In this document: positions 52,594-62,642 of the stretch, one piece after another
How the letters are laid out: the number at the start of each line of letters is the position of its first letter
How positions within the stretch are numbered: the stretch's first letter is position 1
DNA from: Candidatus Aminicenantota bacterium
GTDB taxonomy: Bacteria; Acidobacteriota; Aminicenantia; JAMOAD01
NCBI GenBank assembly: GCA_027061995.1
Contig: JAMOUT010000079.1
Location: 1 to 64,000, forward strand
DNA: 64,000 bases
Reading direction: 5' to 3'
Made by a program: the position numbers and the translations under genes
Notes under the pieces: generated by a model
Seen by the model: the letters and a program-made list of their open reading frames with translations, nothing else
Told to the model about the DNA's origin: nothing
Databases searched by the model: none

Positions 52594-53691
52594 TTACATT
52601 CCGAATCCTGTTCCGAGAGCGACCGCCATTTTTACCATATCACCATCGGGTTTTACCCTTTTGGGATTTCTTGCCGCTTCCGCAAGAGATACATCTATAA
52701 TATCGTTTCCTCTGACCGCTACCATTTTACCGAATTTCCCTTTGACAACAAGTTCGACAGCATGGTATCCGAATCTTGTCGCAAGAAGCCTGTCAAAAGG
52801 GGAAGGGCTACCACCCCTTTGAAGATGGCCGAGAACAGTTACCCTTGTTTCCATCCCCGTTAAATCCTCTATTTCATCTCCCACTTTATTTCCCACACCT
52901 CCGAGCCTTATAGGCATACTCGGATCATCGACTATTTTCTTCACGACAACTTCCCCCCCCTCGGCTTTAGCTCCTTCACTGACAACAACAAGACTGAATC
53001 TTTTCCCTTTTTTAACCCTTTTTTCAATGCTTTTTGCCACATTTTCAATTTTATAAGGGATCTCGGGGATTAGAATAACATCTCCTCCGCCAGCTATCCC
53101 AGAATGGAGAGCTATCCAACCCGCGTCTCTCCCCATGACCTCTATCACCATTACCCTATGGTGCGATTCCGCCGTAGAATGAAGTTTGTCTATGGAAAAA
53201 GTTGCAACCTGAAGTGCGGAATCAAAACCGAAAGTTACATCTGTTCCGCCGAGGTCATTATCTATTGTCTTCGGAACGCCCACCATAGGGATTCCGTATC
53301 TTTCGTAAAATTCAAGAGACATGGTTTGAGTGCCGTCTCCTCCGATAGTAATAATGGCATCAATATCATTGTATTCTATGGTTTTTATAACTTGTTCGCT
53401 AACATCAATAAACTCAGGTTTTCCGTCTTTTAGTATCTTGTATTTAAAAGGGTTATCTCTGTTTGAAGTTCCGAGAATGGTTCCCCCTCTCGGAAGAATT
53501 CCCGATACATCCTTTTCTGTTATCTGGCTTACCTTTTTATTAATCAATCCTCCGAATCCGTCTCTTATCCCCATAACCTCAAGTCCGTGTTCATTTATCG
53601 CTGTTTTTACAACAGCACGAATAACCGCATTTAACCCCGGACAATCTCCCCCTGCTGTTAAAACCCCGATTCTTTTGATTTTATTTTTCAT
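52594..53691 (-). CDS. 6-phosphofructokinase, mixed-type active site
   Basis: A 365-aa PfkA-family enzyme phosphorylating fructose-6-phosphate. Motifs: GVLTAGGDCPGLNAVIR, IGGDG (116-120) and VPKTIDNDL (139-147) with the catalytic Asp144. At the position that decides the phosphoryl donor it has Gly120 (as in ATP enzymes, E. coli Gly104), yet Lys141 replaces Gly124 of E. coli, as in PPi enzymes and some ATP enzymes of the trypanosome type. The donor is therefore uncertain, ATP more likely. AGGAGG precedes the ATG. An 8-G run occurs in the coding strand at 52960-52953. Confidence 0.93.
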   Translation of the reverse strand: MKNKIKRIGVLTAGGDCPGLNAVIRAVVKTAINEHGLEVMGIRDGFGGLINKKVSQITEKDVSGILPRGGTILGTSNRDNPFKYKILKDGKPEFIDVSEQVIKTIEYNDIDAIITIGGDGTQTMSLEFYERYGIPMVGVPKTIDNDLGGTDVTFGFDSALQVATFSIDKLHSTAESHHRVMVIEVMGRDAGWIALHSGIAGGGDVILIPEIPYKIENVAKSIEKRVKKGKRFSLVVVSEGAKAEGGEVVVKKIVDDPSMPIRLGGVGNKVGDEIEDLTGMETRVTVLGHLQRGGSPSPFDRLLATRFGYHAVELVVKGKFGKMVAVRGNDIIDVSLAEAARNPKRVKPDGDMVKMAVALGTGFGM

Positions 53692-53865
53692 ATTAACCTC
53701 CTCCTTTTATATCATAAAAATATCCGAATATCTTCCGAGACTATTATCACAGTAAAAGAATAAAGAAAAAAATATATTAAAATTTAAAGAGTTTCCCATT
53801 CTCACATAATTCTCCACAAACCTATATACTATAAAATTATAATGAAACAGTGAAAATGTCAAGTA

Positions 53866-54891
53866 TTATATTTTTGCCCATGGTTCCGGAAGAAACAGTT
53901 TTTTATATAAATTCAGAGCATATCTGTCTGTCATCCCCGCAATAAAATCCATTACCCTTTTTTCAAGTGAATCTTCTTCGGGAAATTCTTCAACATACTC
54001 TTTCGGATTTTCAAGAAGATACTCGTATAACTCTTTAAGAATCTTAAATATTTTCGATTTTTCAGCACTGTGCTCCTCTTCCCTGTAAACTCTTTTTATA
54101 AGAAAGTCTCTTAATTCAATGGTGGCGGAATATATATCTTCACTCATCCTTATATAATCATAATCATGTTTCTTTGTTGTGAATATCAGATCTCTCACCA
54201 TCGTGTTTATCCTTTCTCTCTTGGAGTCTCCCAAAATTTTAATAAGATGAGGAGGGATCTCTTCCGATTTTATCATTCCCGCTCTAATTGCATCATCAAG
54301 ATCATGATTTACATATGCAACTATATCGGAATATCTGATAATTTGACCTTCAAGAGTTTTACTCATATTACTCTTTTTGAATATATCCCCGAAACCTTTT
54401 GAATGTTTAACTATTCCATCCCTGACTTCCAGTGTAAGATTCAACCCTTTTCCATTGTTTTCAAGTTTATCTATGACTCTGAGACTATGAAGATAATGCT
54501 TAAAACCGATTTCGGATAATTCGTTCAAAACAGCTTCTCCGAAATGCCCGAAAGGGGTATGTCCTATATCATGCCCCAAAGCGATTGCTTCAGTTAAACT
54601 CTCGTTTAATTTAAGAGCCATTGCTATTGTTCTTCCTATTTGAGATACTTCGAGAGTATGAGTTAAACGGGTTCTGTAATGGTCACCCGTAGGGGATATG
54701 AATACCTGAGTTTTATGCTTTAGTCTTCTGAAACTTTTAGAATGGATTATTCTGTCTCTGTCTCTTTGAAAAGGGGGACGAATATCCTCTTTTTCCTCAT
54801 ATTTTAACCTTCCTTCACTATCACTGTTTTTACATGCACGAGGATGTAAAAATTTTGATTCTATCTCTTCTATTTCCTCTCTTATATTCAT
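53866..54891 (-). CDS. dgt: Deoxyguanosinetriphosphate triphosphohydrolase-like protein
   Basis: A 341-aa HD-domain protein. [20 protein letters not shown] at the N-terminus, [10 protein letters not shown] (His78), and [14 protein letters not shown] (106-119; His107, Asp108) are hallmarks of the dGTPase family. These enzymes release triphosphate from dNTPs and shape nucleotide pools; the preferred dNTP is not readable here. ATG 54891 overlaps the ftcD stop by one nucleotide (TGATG), so the two genes are coupled. The codon before it, TTG, is not needed. Confidence 0.92.
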   Translation of the reverse strand: MNIREEIEEIESKFLHPRACKNSDSEGRLKYEEKEDIRPPFQRDRDRIIHSKSFRRLKHKTQVFISPTGDHYRTRLTHTLEVSQIGRTIAMALKLNESLTEAIALGHDIGHTPFGHFGEAVLNELSEIGFKHYLHSLRVIDKLENNGKGLNLTLEVRDGIVKHSKGFGDIFKKSNMSKTLEGQIIRYSDIVAYVNHDLDDAIRAGMIKSEEIPPHLIKILGDSKRERINTMVRDLIFTTKKHDYDYIRMSEDIYSATIELRDFLIKRVYREEEHSAEKSKIFKILKELYEYLLENPKEYVEEFPEEDSLEKRVMDFIAGMTDRYALNLYKKLFLPEPWAKI

Positions 54892-56576
54892 CAATTATCA
54901 AGGTGTTTTAAAACATTAACAGATACTTGCTGTGATAATTTTCTTGCTTCTTCGAGTGTCTCATTAGCTTTTGATTCAAGTTCTTTTCTGAATTTATCAT
55001 CATTTATTGAAGGAAGATTAATTTTAACATTCAGAAAGGCTCCTTCCGCTGCGGTTCTCGCCATCCATCCTGCGACTCCCACATCCGAAATAGAATTTAT
55101 ATTACCTATCTCGGACACTCTCTCTGCTATTTTTAAAACCCCTATTGTTTTTTCAAGAACTTTCATGGGAACCTCAGCCGCATATTGAGCCGCTTTTTCC
55201 ATTGCCCGCTCTCTTTGTTGTTTATCTTCATCCGTTTTTTTAGGAAGTCTTCTTGCTTCCATATAAAGATTAAAAGCATTTGTATCTTCATCTATCAATC
55301 TTACAAACTCTTGTTTAATTTTTTGAGCTTCGGCTCCCAATTCGGAAAATTCATTATTAAACTTTTCATAACCTTTTTTACCATAACTGAGTGCTGCTAC
55401 CATGGATGAAAGAGCGGAAGAGAGAGAGCCGGCAAGTGCGGCAATGCTTCCCCCTCCCGGGGCAGGTGAATCGGATGAAACTTCATCAACAAAATCTGTG
55501 ATCTTCATCTCTGTTAAAAGCTTGGACTTATAATCTTTTTCAATAATATATTCTATTATTTTTTCATCGGGATTAAAGGGAGAAACTGAACTTAACTCAA
55601 GAGATTTAACCGCAATATCAACAAGTTCTCTTTCGGGAACTCCGAGACTTTTCCCCTGTTTTTCAAGAAAATGTTTACCAACTTCAAGAATCGTTTCCTT
55701 GGGGATAAGACCAACGACTTCACTCCCCGTTACAAGCAAACCGAGTTTTTGTGCTTGCTCTATCACCTCTTCGTAAACTTTCCATAGAGGGGTTTTTTTA
55801 TAATTTAAAAGATTTATCGAAATCTGGGCTATTCCGTATTCATCAATATACCATCCGATGGCTCTGACATTTTTTAAAGTGCCGGGAACTCTTAATTTGT
55901 TTCCCTTTTCATCTTTAATGATTTTCCCGTTTTTATCCCTTTTTAACCTGCCGTTTTCCCTTATATTCAAAGCTATTTCATTGGCAAGTTTTTTATCTTT
56001 TGTATTAAGATTAACATTATAAGCGATTAAGAATTCTCTTGCACCTATAATTGTTCCCCCTGTTTTTGCAATTCGTTCATTGTATTCATCGGGACCAAAA
56101 TCAGGTTTCAGCTCTTTTAGTTTTTCGGGAAGAGCTTCATATTCTCCCTTTCTAACATAGGATAAGCTTTTTCTTTCCTCTGTTGTAGCTGCTTCCTCAT
56201 AAAGATATACCGGGATATTCAACTCTTTTCCCACTCTTTCTCCCAATTCTCTTGCTATTTTAACACAATCTTCCATTGTAACCCCTTCCAAAGGGACAAA
56301 AGGGACAACATCTGTTGCTCCGAGTCTGGGATGGGCTCCGGTCTGTTCTCTCATGTCAATGATTTCGGCCGCTTTTTCAATAGCTCTGAAAGCAGCTTCT
56401 TTTACAGATTCGGGATCTCCCACAAAAGTAAACACGGTTCTGTTTGTAGCTTCTCCCGGATCAACATCAAGAAGTTTAACCCCTTTAACCGAACGGATTA
56501 CTTTTTTTATCTCTTCCAATTTACTCTTGTCTCTTCCCTCGGAAAAATTGGGAACACATTCGACTAATTTTCTCAT
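54891..56576 (-). CDS. ftcD: Fused glutamate formimidoyltransferase / formimidotetrahydrofolate cyclodeaminase
   Basis: A 561-aa bifunctional protein. The N-terminal formiminotransferase (~1-300) has VPNFSEGRD and [14 protein letters not shown] with the catalytic His82; it moves the formimino group of formiminoglutamate to tetrahydrofolate. The C-terminal cyclodeaminase (~355-555, [23 protein letters not shown]) makes 5,10-methenyl-THF and ammonia. Together they end histidine degradation and yield glutamate. The same fusion is known in animals and some bacteria. GGAGGAG precedes the ATG. No hutH, hutU or hutI gene is in the window. It is coupled to dgt and divergent from citDE. Confidence 0.95.
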   Translation of the reverse strand: MRKLVECVPNFSEGRDKSKLEEIKKVIRSVKGVKLLDVDPGEATNRTVFTFVGDPESVKEAAFRAIEKAAEIIDMREQTGAHPRLGATDVVPFVPLEGVTMEDCVKIARELGERVGKELNIPVYLYEEAATTEERKSLSYVRKGEYEALPEKLKELKPDFGPDEYNERIAKTGGTIIGAREFLIAYNVNLNTKDKKLANEIALNIRENGRLKRDKNGKIIKDEKGNKLRVPGTLKNVRAIGWYIDEYGIAQISINLLNYKKTPLWKVYEEVIEQAQKLGLLVTGSEVVGLIPKETILEVGKHFLEKQGKSLGVPERELVDIAVKSLELSSVSPFNPDEKIIEYIIEKDYKSKLLTEMKITDFVDEVSSDSPAPGGGSIAALAGSLSSALSSMVAALSYGKKGYEKFNNEFSELGAEAQKIKQEFVRLIDEDTNAFNLYMEARRLPKKTDEDKQQRERAMEKAAQYAAEVPMKVLEKTIGVLKIAERVSEIGNINSISDVGVAGWMARTAAEGAFLNVKINLPSINDDKFRKELESKANETLEEARKLSQQVSVNVLKHLDN

Positions 56577-56735
56577 GAATCTCCTCCGAAATTTATTAAA
56601 ATATAATATACCTTATAAAAAGATTAAATTCAAGGTTTTGGGTTGAGAAGGAAAATCTTTAAAAAACGGATTAAAAATGTTATAATTTTTTCCAATTTAT
56701 TATCGGATTTAAATAAAAACCTTTAAGGAGGTAAA

Positions 56736-57953
56736 ATGAGTATAAAACAAGCGGAAGCAGGCAATATGGGAGATAAAGTCAGATCCGATTGTCGGGTTTT
56801 GTTAAAAACAGGGGATAAAATCAAAGGGATAAAACTTAATCTTGAAAGCAAGGTGAAAGCTCTATACGGAGAATCCATAAAAAAACTTGTTTTTGAAATG
56901 ATGGAATTTTTTGAAATAGAGGATATTGAGATAGATCTGTTTGATTCCGGAGCACTACCTTTTGTTATTATGGCAAGAATTGAAACAGCCGTAAAAAAAT
57001 TGGGTTTGGATAAAGGGAAAAAGTATCTTCCCGAATGGCAGTATGAATTTTCCAAAAGTGACAGGGATAGATTCAGAAGATCAAGATTATATCTTCCCGG
57101 AGACCAGCCCAAATTTTTTCTAAATGCTGCAATTCATAAACCTGACGGATTAATCCTTGATCTTGAAGATTCGGTAGCTCCTCCCGCAAAGGATTCCGCA
57201 AGAATACTTGTTAGAAATTCATTAAGAACCATTGATTTCATGAGTGCCGAGAGAATGGTCAGAATCAATCAACTACCTTTGGGACTTAAAGATCTTGAAG
57301 AGATCATCCCTCATAGGGTTGATTTGATTTTAATTCCCAAAGTGGAGTATCCGGAACAGATTAAAGATATAGATGAAAAAATAGATCAATTATTAAAAGA
57401 AAATTCAGAAACATTCGACCCTTTTTATATGCCGATAATAGAAAGTGCGGCGGGGATTATGAATGCTTATGATATAGCAAAATCCTCAAAACGGATAGTA
57501 GCTCTTGCAATAGGGCTTGAAGATTATACCGCTGATATAGGCACACAAAGGACAAAGGAGGGGAGAGAGAGTTTTTTTGCAAGATCGGTTATTGTTAATG
57601 CGGCGAAAGCTGTGGGAATACAAGCGATTGATACTGTTTTTTCCGATGTTACCGATATGGATGGTTTAAAAGAGAGTGTTCTTGAAGCTAAATCACTTGG
57701 TTTTGACGGTAAAGGGTGTATTCATCCGAGACAGATTAGAATCATTCATGAAGCTTTTGCCCCGACCGACAAAGAGATAGATAAAGCCAAAAAAATCGTT
57801 CTTGCTTTTGAAGATGCTGAGAAAAAAGGATTGGGAGTTGTGTCTTTGGGGAGTAAAATGATTGACCCCCCTGTTGTTAAAAGAGCATTAAGAATCATAA
57901 ATCTTGCTTTAAGAGAGGGATTGATAAATGAAAATTGGAGGGAAAAATTATGA
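56736..57953 (+). CDS. Citrate lyase acyl carrier and beta subunit fusion (CitD-CitE)
   Basis: A 405-aa fusion. Residues ~1-100 match CitD (QAEAGNMGDKVRSDCRVLLK, then DSGALPFVIMARIETAVKKL). Residues ~110-405 match CitE, an HpcH/HpaI-type lyase (RRSRLYLPGDQPKFFLNAA, DGLILDLEDSVAP, GFDGKGCIHPRQI). In classic CitD the prosthetic group sits on the Ser of a GTLESGD-like motif; that motif is changed here and Ser18 (RSD) is the nearest candidate. CitE releases acetyl-ACP from citryl-ACP or the analogue. AAGGAGG precedes the ATG. The stop overlaps citF by ATGA. Confidence 0.87.
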   Translation: MSIKQAEAGNMGDKVRSDCRVLLKTGDKIKGIKLNLESKVKALYGESIKKLVFEMMEFFEIEDIEIDLFDSGALPFVIMARIETAVKKLGLDKGKKYLPEWQYEFSKSDRDRFRRSRLYLPGDQPKFFLNAAIHKPDGLILDLEDSVAPPAKDSARILVRNSLRTIDFMSAERMVRINQLPLGLKDLEEIIPHRVDLILIPKVEYPEQIKDIDEKIDQLLKENSETFDPFYMPIIESAAGIMNAYDIAKSSKRIVALAIGLEDYTADIGTQRTKEGRESFFARSVIVNAAKAVGIQAIDTVFSDVTDMDGLKESVLEAKSLGFDGKGCIHPRQIRIIHEAFAPTDKEIDKAKKIVLAFEDAEKKGLGVVSLGSKMIDPPVVKRALRIINLALREGLINENWREKL

Positions 57954-59515
57954 GCGATAAATATAAAACAGAGATAAATGCAGCGGGCAGAGAGGTGCTT
58001 GTTGAAATTAACGGAGAAAAACATATCCCTTTTAAAGGGGTGAACGGATATAAACCTAAGGGCAGAAAAGCGGCTCCGCCAATAAGATCCTGCATTGATT
58101 ATCCGTGGAATGGTGATAAAAGGGTTAAAAACATAAAAGAAGCTTTGAAAAAAGCGGGATTAAAAGACGGGATGACAATCTCAACTCATCACCATTTGAG
58201 AAACGGAGATTATGTCGCAAATATGGTTTTTGATGCTGCGGCAGAACTCGGAGTAAAGAACCTCAGATGGTTTCCGAGCGCTTCTTTTCCTGTTCATGCC
58301 CCGATTATTAAACATCTTGAAAGCGGAGTTGTTCATCATATAGAGGGAAGTATGAACGGACCTTTGGGAGATTTTTGTTCCGAGGGGAAGATGAAAGGGA
58401 CTGCCATTTTAAGATCTCACGGTGGAAGATACCAGGCGGTTCAGGATGGAGAGGTTCATATTGATATTGCCGTAATCTCTGCTCCCTGTGCCGACCCTTT
58501 CGGAAATGCAAACGGTTTGAGAGGACCTGCCGCTTGCGGTTTACTCGGGTTTGCTCTTGCTGATTCACAATACGCTGACAGAGTTATTGTTGTAACCGAT
58601 AATCTTGAACCTTTTCCCTGTATCCCTTGGCAAATTCAGGGAAATAATGTTGATTTTGTAGTGGAAGTTGATTCAATAGGAGATCCGTCAAAAATCATAT
58701 CCGGAACAACTCAATTGACCAAAAGTCCCGATAGATTGCTGATAGCGGAGATGGCTGTGAAATTCTCCGTTGAAGCCGGTATTGTTAAAGACGGATTCTC
58801 TTTTCAAGCCGGTGCGGGAGGCACATCTTTGGCTTTTGCCGTTTTTTTAAGAGATATTATGAAAAAAAACAATATAAAAGCAAGATTTGTCAGGGGAGGT
58901 TCCACAAAATATCTGACGGAGATGCTTGAAGAGGGGTTAACCGATTATATTCTCGACGGTCAAACATTTGATCTCGAAGGGGTAAGATCGATGAGGGAAA
59001 ATCCAAATCATCAGGATACCAGCCCTTTTACGAGCTATAATTTTCACGGAAAAGGTAATTTTGCTTCCATGCTTGATGTTGTGGTTCTCGGAGCAACCGA
59101 GGTTGATATTAATTTTAATGCTAATGTTGTAACTCACTCTGACGGAAGATTGCTTCACGGAATAGGGGGATGGCAGAATTGTCTCTACGGAAAAACAGTT
59201 ATATTACCGATACCTCTTTTCAGAGACAGAATCCCCGTAATTGTTGATAAAGTTACAACTCTTGTGGGTCCCGGTGAATTGATTGATGTTATTGTTACCG
59301 AAAGGGGGATTGCGATAAATCCGAGAAGAAAAGATTTGATAAAAGCGATGAAAGGGACAAATCTTCCCGTAAAAAGTATAGAGGAATTAAAAGAGGAAGC
59401 TGAAAAAATCAGCGGAGGAAAACCTCAAAAACCTCAACTCGATGAAAAAATCATTGCCGCGATAAAATGGGTTGACGGAACTATCATAGATGTTGTCAGG
59501 CAAGTGAAACAATAA
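57950..59515 (+). CDS. citF: Citrate (or citramalate) lyase alpha subunit, CitF
   Basis: A 521-aa acyl-ACP transferase. It has the CitF signatures: RKAAPPIRSCIDYPWNGDK near the N-terminus, DGMTISTHHHLRNGDYV, and late GGWQNCLYGKTV. The subunit exchanges acetyl-ACP for citryl-ACP. ATG 57950 is chosen since GGAGGG lies 7 nt upstream and it overlaps the fused citDE stop as ATGA; a TTG at 57935 would lie on that site. No citC, citX or citG gene was found, so activation genes lie elsewhere or the enzyme differs. Citramalate lyase, which serves glutamate fermentation, uses similar subunits and is a fair alternative. Confidence 0.92.
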   Translation: MSDKYKTEINAAGREVLVEINGEKHIPFKGVNGYKPKGRKAAPPIRSCIDYPWNGDKRVKNIKEALKKAGLKDGMTISTHHHLRNGDYVANMVFDAAAELGVKNLRWFPSASFPVHAPIIKHLESGVVHHIEGSMNGPLGDFCSEGKMKGTAILRSHGGRYQAVQDGEVHIDIAVISAPCADPFGNANGLRGPAACGLLGFALADSQYADRVIVVTDNLEPFPCIPWQIQGNNVDFVVEVDSIGDPSKIISGTTQLTKSPDRLLIAEMAVKFSVEAGIVKDGFSFQAGAGGTSLAFAVFLRDIMKKNNIKARFVRGGSTKYLTEMLEEGLTDYILDGQTFDLEGVRSMRENPNHQDTSPFTSYNFHGKGNFASMLDVVVLGATEVDINFNANVVTHSDGRLLHGIGGWQNCLYGKTVILPIPLFRDRIPVIVDKVTTLVGPGELIDVIVTERGIAINPRRKDLIKAMKGTNLPVKSIEELKEEAEKISGGKPQKPQLDEKIIAAIKWVDGTIIDVVRQVKQ

Positions 59516-59561
59516 TTTTTCTTATTTGTAAATTATAAAAAGCGCATCTTTATTATTATAG

Positions 59562-62500
59562 TCACTTATATCTTATTTTATTAAAAAGAGAGTAAATTAT
59601 AGGTATTATAAATAGAGTCAGAAAAGTTGCTACGGTTAATCCACCGACTATTGTCAGCCCGAGAGGGATTCGCATTTCAGCACCTTCTGAAGTTGTAAAA
59701 ACCATAGGAAGCATCCCGAAAATGGTTGAAGTAGCTGTTATCAGAACAGGCCTTAATCTTGTTGTTGCCCCTTTTATAAGAGCTTCAAAATCATCCATTC
59801 CCCCTCTTCTTAATTGATTGATATAATCAACCATAACAATTCCATTATTAACAGCTATACCCGCAAGAATTATTAATCCCATCAAAACAACAATACTTAA
59901 TGGTTTTCCCCCTATGAAAATCCCCAAAACAACACCTATAAAAGCAAGAGGGATTGTAAACATTATAACGAAAGGGTGTAGTAAGTTTTCAAATTGAGAG
60001 GCCATTATCATATATACGAGAAGAATCGCTATAAGAAAGGCGATCATCAAATCTTTAAACCCTGATTTCATATCTTCATACTGTCCCCCGTATTCTATAA
60101 AATAGCCGGATGGTAGATTTTTCTCAAGGGGTTTTAACTTTGTTTTAAGATCTCCTATGACAGAGCCGAGATCTCTACCCATAATATTTGCATATATGGA
60201 TATTTTTCTAACTTGATTCTCTCTCTCTATTTTAAGAGGGCCTTCCCCCTCTTCAAGCGTTGCCAAATCATCAAGATAAACTGTTTTACCTTGAGGGGTA
60301 ACAATGGGAAAATGTTTTATATCTTCAATGGTTTTTCTATCGTTTTTATTAAGCAAAACTCTGATATCATATTCATCCCCTTTATCTTTGAATTTTGTCC
60401 ATGCTTTTCCGAGTGTATATGTATGAATAGTGGAAGCAATCTGATATACTGTTAAGCCGAGTTTATACGCTTTCTCTCTGTCTATGGATATATGAATCTC
60501 TTTTCTCCCCTCAGAATAAGAGGAATGAATATCTGAGAATCCTTTTATGGAACTCATGTTTTTTTCTATAATATCTGATAATCTTTTTAACATATTCAAA
60601 TCTTTACCATTAACCTGAACTTCAACGGGAAAATTTGAGCCTCCGAACATAGCTTGCCCGAGATCAACCGCTTCAAGTTTTTCCCCTTTGTAATGGGGTA
60701 ATTCTTTTTTAACCTCTTCAACCATTTCAAGTCCTGATAATTTTCTTCTTCCCTTGGGGACAAGTCTGACCCAAAAAACAGCTTCGTGAGGACCCGCAGG
60801 ATTGAATGCTTCGGAAGCTCCCCCTTGCTCGTCTCTTTCATTAAGTCCTACTATTGTGGTAACTGATACAACATCTTTTCTCACGGTGAATTTTTTTTCT
60901 ATCTCCTTTGCAACTTTATCGGTTGTGCTTAATGCTGTTCCGACGGGAAGTTTTAATTTCAAAAGAACCAAAGGTCTGTCCGTGGCAGGCATAAACTCGG
61001 AACCTGTAAAATTAAGAAGAAAGAGGGATAGGAAAAATATGATTATTATTGAAATCAAAACAGTTGCTTTATGTCTTAAAGCACTCTTTAACCATCTTTC
61101 ATATATGTTTTTATATTTTTCAAATGCTTTCTCTTTTGAGGTTTTAGAATATATCTCCTCTTTACTCATCCCCTTGAAAATAACGGAAGTTAACATGGGA
61201 ACAATTGTTAAAGCGACAAAAAGTGATGATAAAAGGGCAAAACTAACGGAAAGAGCGAGAGCTTGCGCAAGTTTTCCGACAACTCCGGAAGCAAAAAGCA
61301 TAGGAAAAAAAACACCGACAGTTGTTAGTGTAGAAGCTGTGATAGCCATTGCAACTTCATCCGTTCCTCTCGCGGAGGCTATCTCACTGTTTTCCCCCTC
61401 TTCAAGATGTCTGAAAATATTTTCAATAACAACAACCGAGTTATCAACAAGCATCCCTATTCCAAGCCCCAATCCCATAAGAGTGATAAAATTAAGGGTA
61501 TATCCCGCAACATAAAAAGAGATGAATGTAGCTATGATTGAAAGAGGAATCGATATTATAATTGTAAGGGTGGGTCGCCAATTGGAAAGAAACAGATATA
61601 TGAGTAAAACAACAAGAAAACCTCCCACAATAACATTTGAAGTTGTCCCTTTTGCTATTGTGGTTATTGCTTCTGATTGATCCATGGATATGAAGAATTT
61701 TATATCCGACGGTAGATCTTTTTTGATTTTTTTCAATTCAGCCTTTACCTTATTTGCCACTATTACCGCATTGGCACCCGAGCTTTTTGTTATAACAAAG
61801 AATAATCCGGGTTCATCATTAACTCTTGCTATATTCCTTGTATCTTTTTTACCGTCAATAACATCCGCAATTTCTGATAATCTTATGATTTTACCTGTTC
61901 TATTATATCCTACGGGAATTCTTTTAATCATATCAATGGACTTGAATTCTCCGACCGTTCTCAAAATATATTCGGTATATCCTTTCTCAATGTAACCCGC
62001 AGGTTGATTAAGATTTTCCGCTCTTAAAATTTGAAGAACTCGGTCGGGAGAAATCCCCATTTTTATTAATTTATCCTTTTTCAGCAGAACTTGAAATTCT
62101 CTTTCCTCAGGGCTAAAAACCTGAGCAGAAGCAACTCCGTCAATTCTGTTTAACCTTTCGCTAACCTCGTCTTCTATTATCTTTTTTAAATCAAAAAGAG
62201 ATCTTTTACCTTTTATTCCATACATTAAAACCGGAAATTGAGATATATCGAATTTAATAACAACAGGTTTTGAAACATCCTCAGGTAAAAATTTTTCATA
62301 CATCCCTATGGTTTCTCTGAGGTCTTGTGCTGCAAAATCAAGATTTGTTCCCCATTCAAATTCCACATTAATAACGGACAAACCCTCTTTTGATGCGGAT
62401 TTCACATCCTTAACATTTGTAACAGTGCTTATCCATCCCTCTATAGGTTTTGTAACCATCTCCTCAATATCTTTTGAAGAAGCTCCTTTATAGGGGGTAA

Positions 62501-62642
62501 CAATTGAAACAGTGGGAAATTCAAGATCAGGCATAAGATCAACACCGAGTTTTGTATATGAGATATACCCTAATAAAACGATTATCAGGGTTAACATGGT
62601 AATTGTTACTTTCTTTTTAACAGAAAAAGAGGCGAGACTCAT
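59562..62642 (-). CDS. RND (HAE-1/AcrB type) efflux transporter
   Basis: A 1026-aa inner membrane pump of the AcrB/MexB fold with 12 transmembrane helices and two large periplasmic loops. It begins MSLASFSVKKKVTITMLTLI and contains GLGIGMLVDNSVVVIEN, where the proton-relay pair of AcrB (Asp-Asp) is Asp-Asn, as in many family members. It exports drugs or other amphiphiles by proton exchange. Its ATG overlaps the adaptor stop by 4 nt (ATGA at 62639-62642). It is the last gene of a tripartite operon. Confidence 0.94.
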   Translation of the reverse strand: MSLASFSVKKKVTITMLTLIIVLLGYISYTKLGVDLMPDLEFPTVSIVTPYKGASSKDIEEMVTKPIEGWISTVTNVKDVKSASKEGLSVINVEFEWGTNLDFAAQDLRETIGMYEKFLPEDVSKPVVIKFDISQFPVLMYGIKGKRSLFDLKKIIEDEVSERLNRIDGVASAQVFSPEEREFQVLLKKDKLIKMGISPDRVLQILRAENLNQPAGYIEKGYTEYILRTVGEFKSIDMIKRIPVGYNRTGKIIRLSEIADVIDGKKDTRNIARVNDEPGLFFVITKSSGANAVIVANKVKAELKKIKKDLPSDIKFFISMDQSEAITTIAKGTTSNVIVGGFLVVLLIYLFLSNWRPTLTIIISIPLSIIATFISFYVAGYTLNFITLMGLGLGIGMLVDNSVVVIENIFRHLEEGENSEIASARGTDEVAMAITASTLTTVGVFFPMLFASGVVGKLAQALALSVSFALLSSLFVALTIVPMLTSVIFKGMSKEEIYSKTSKEKAFEKYKNIYERWLKSALRHKATVLISIIIIFFLSLFLLNFTGSEFMPATDRPLVLLKLKLPVGTALSTTDKVAKEIEKKFTVRKDVVSVTTIVGLNERDEQGGASEAFNPAGPHEAVFWVRLVPKGRRKLSGLEMVEEVKKELPHYKGEKLEAVDLGQAMFGGSNFPVEVQVNGKDLNMLKRLSDIIEKNMSSIKGFSDIHSSYSEGRKEIHISIDREKAYKLGLTVYQIASTIHTYTLGKAWTKFKDKGDEYDIRVLLNKNDRKTIEDIKHFPIVTPQGKTVYLDDLATLEEGEGPLKIERENQVRKISIYANIMGRDLGSVIGDLKTKLKPLEKNLPSGYFIEYGGQYEDMKSGFKDLMIAFLIAILLVYMIMASQFENLLHPFVIMFTIPLAFIGVVLGIFIGGKPLSIVVLMGLIILAGIAVNNGIVMVDYINQLRRGGMDDFEALIKGATTRLRPVLITATSTIFGMLPMVFTTSEGAEMRIPLGLTIVGGLTVATFLTLFIIPIIYSLFNKIRYK

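Noticed and set aside
60802-61515. A 237-codon plus-strand frame inside the RND pump gene
   Set aside because: It is antisense to transmembrane and periplasmic coding sequence of an intact pump and has no ribosome-binding site.
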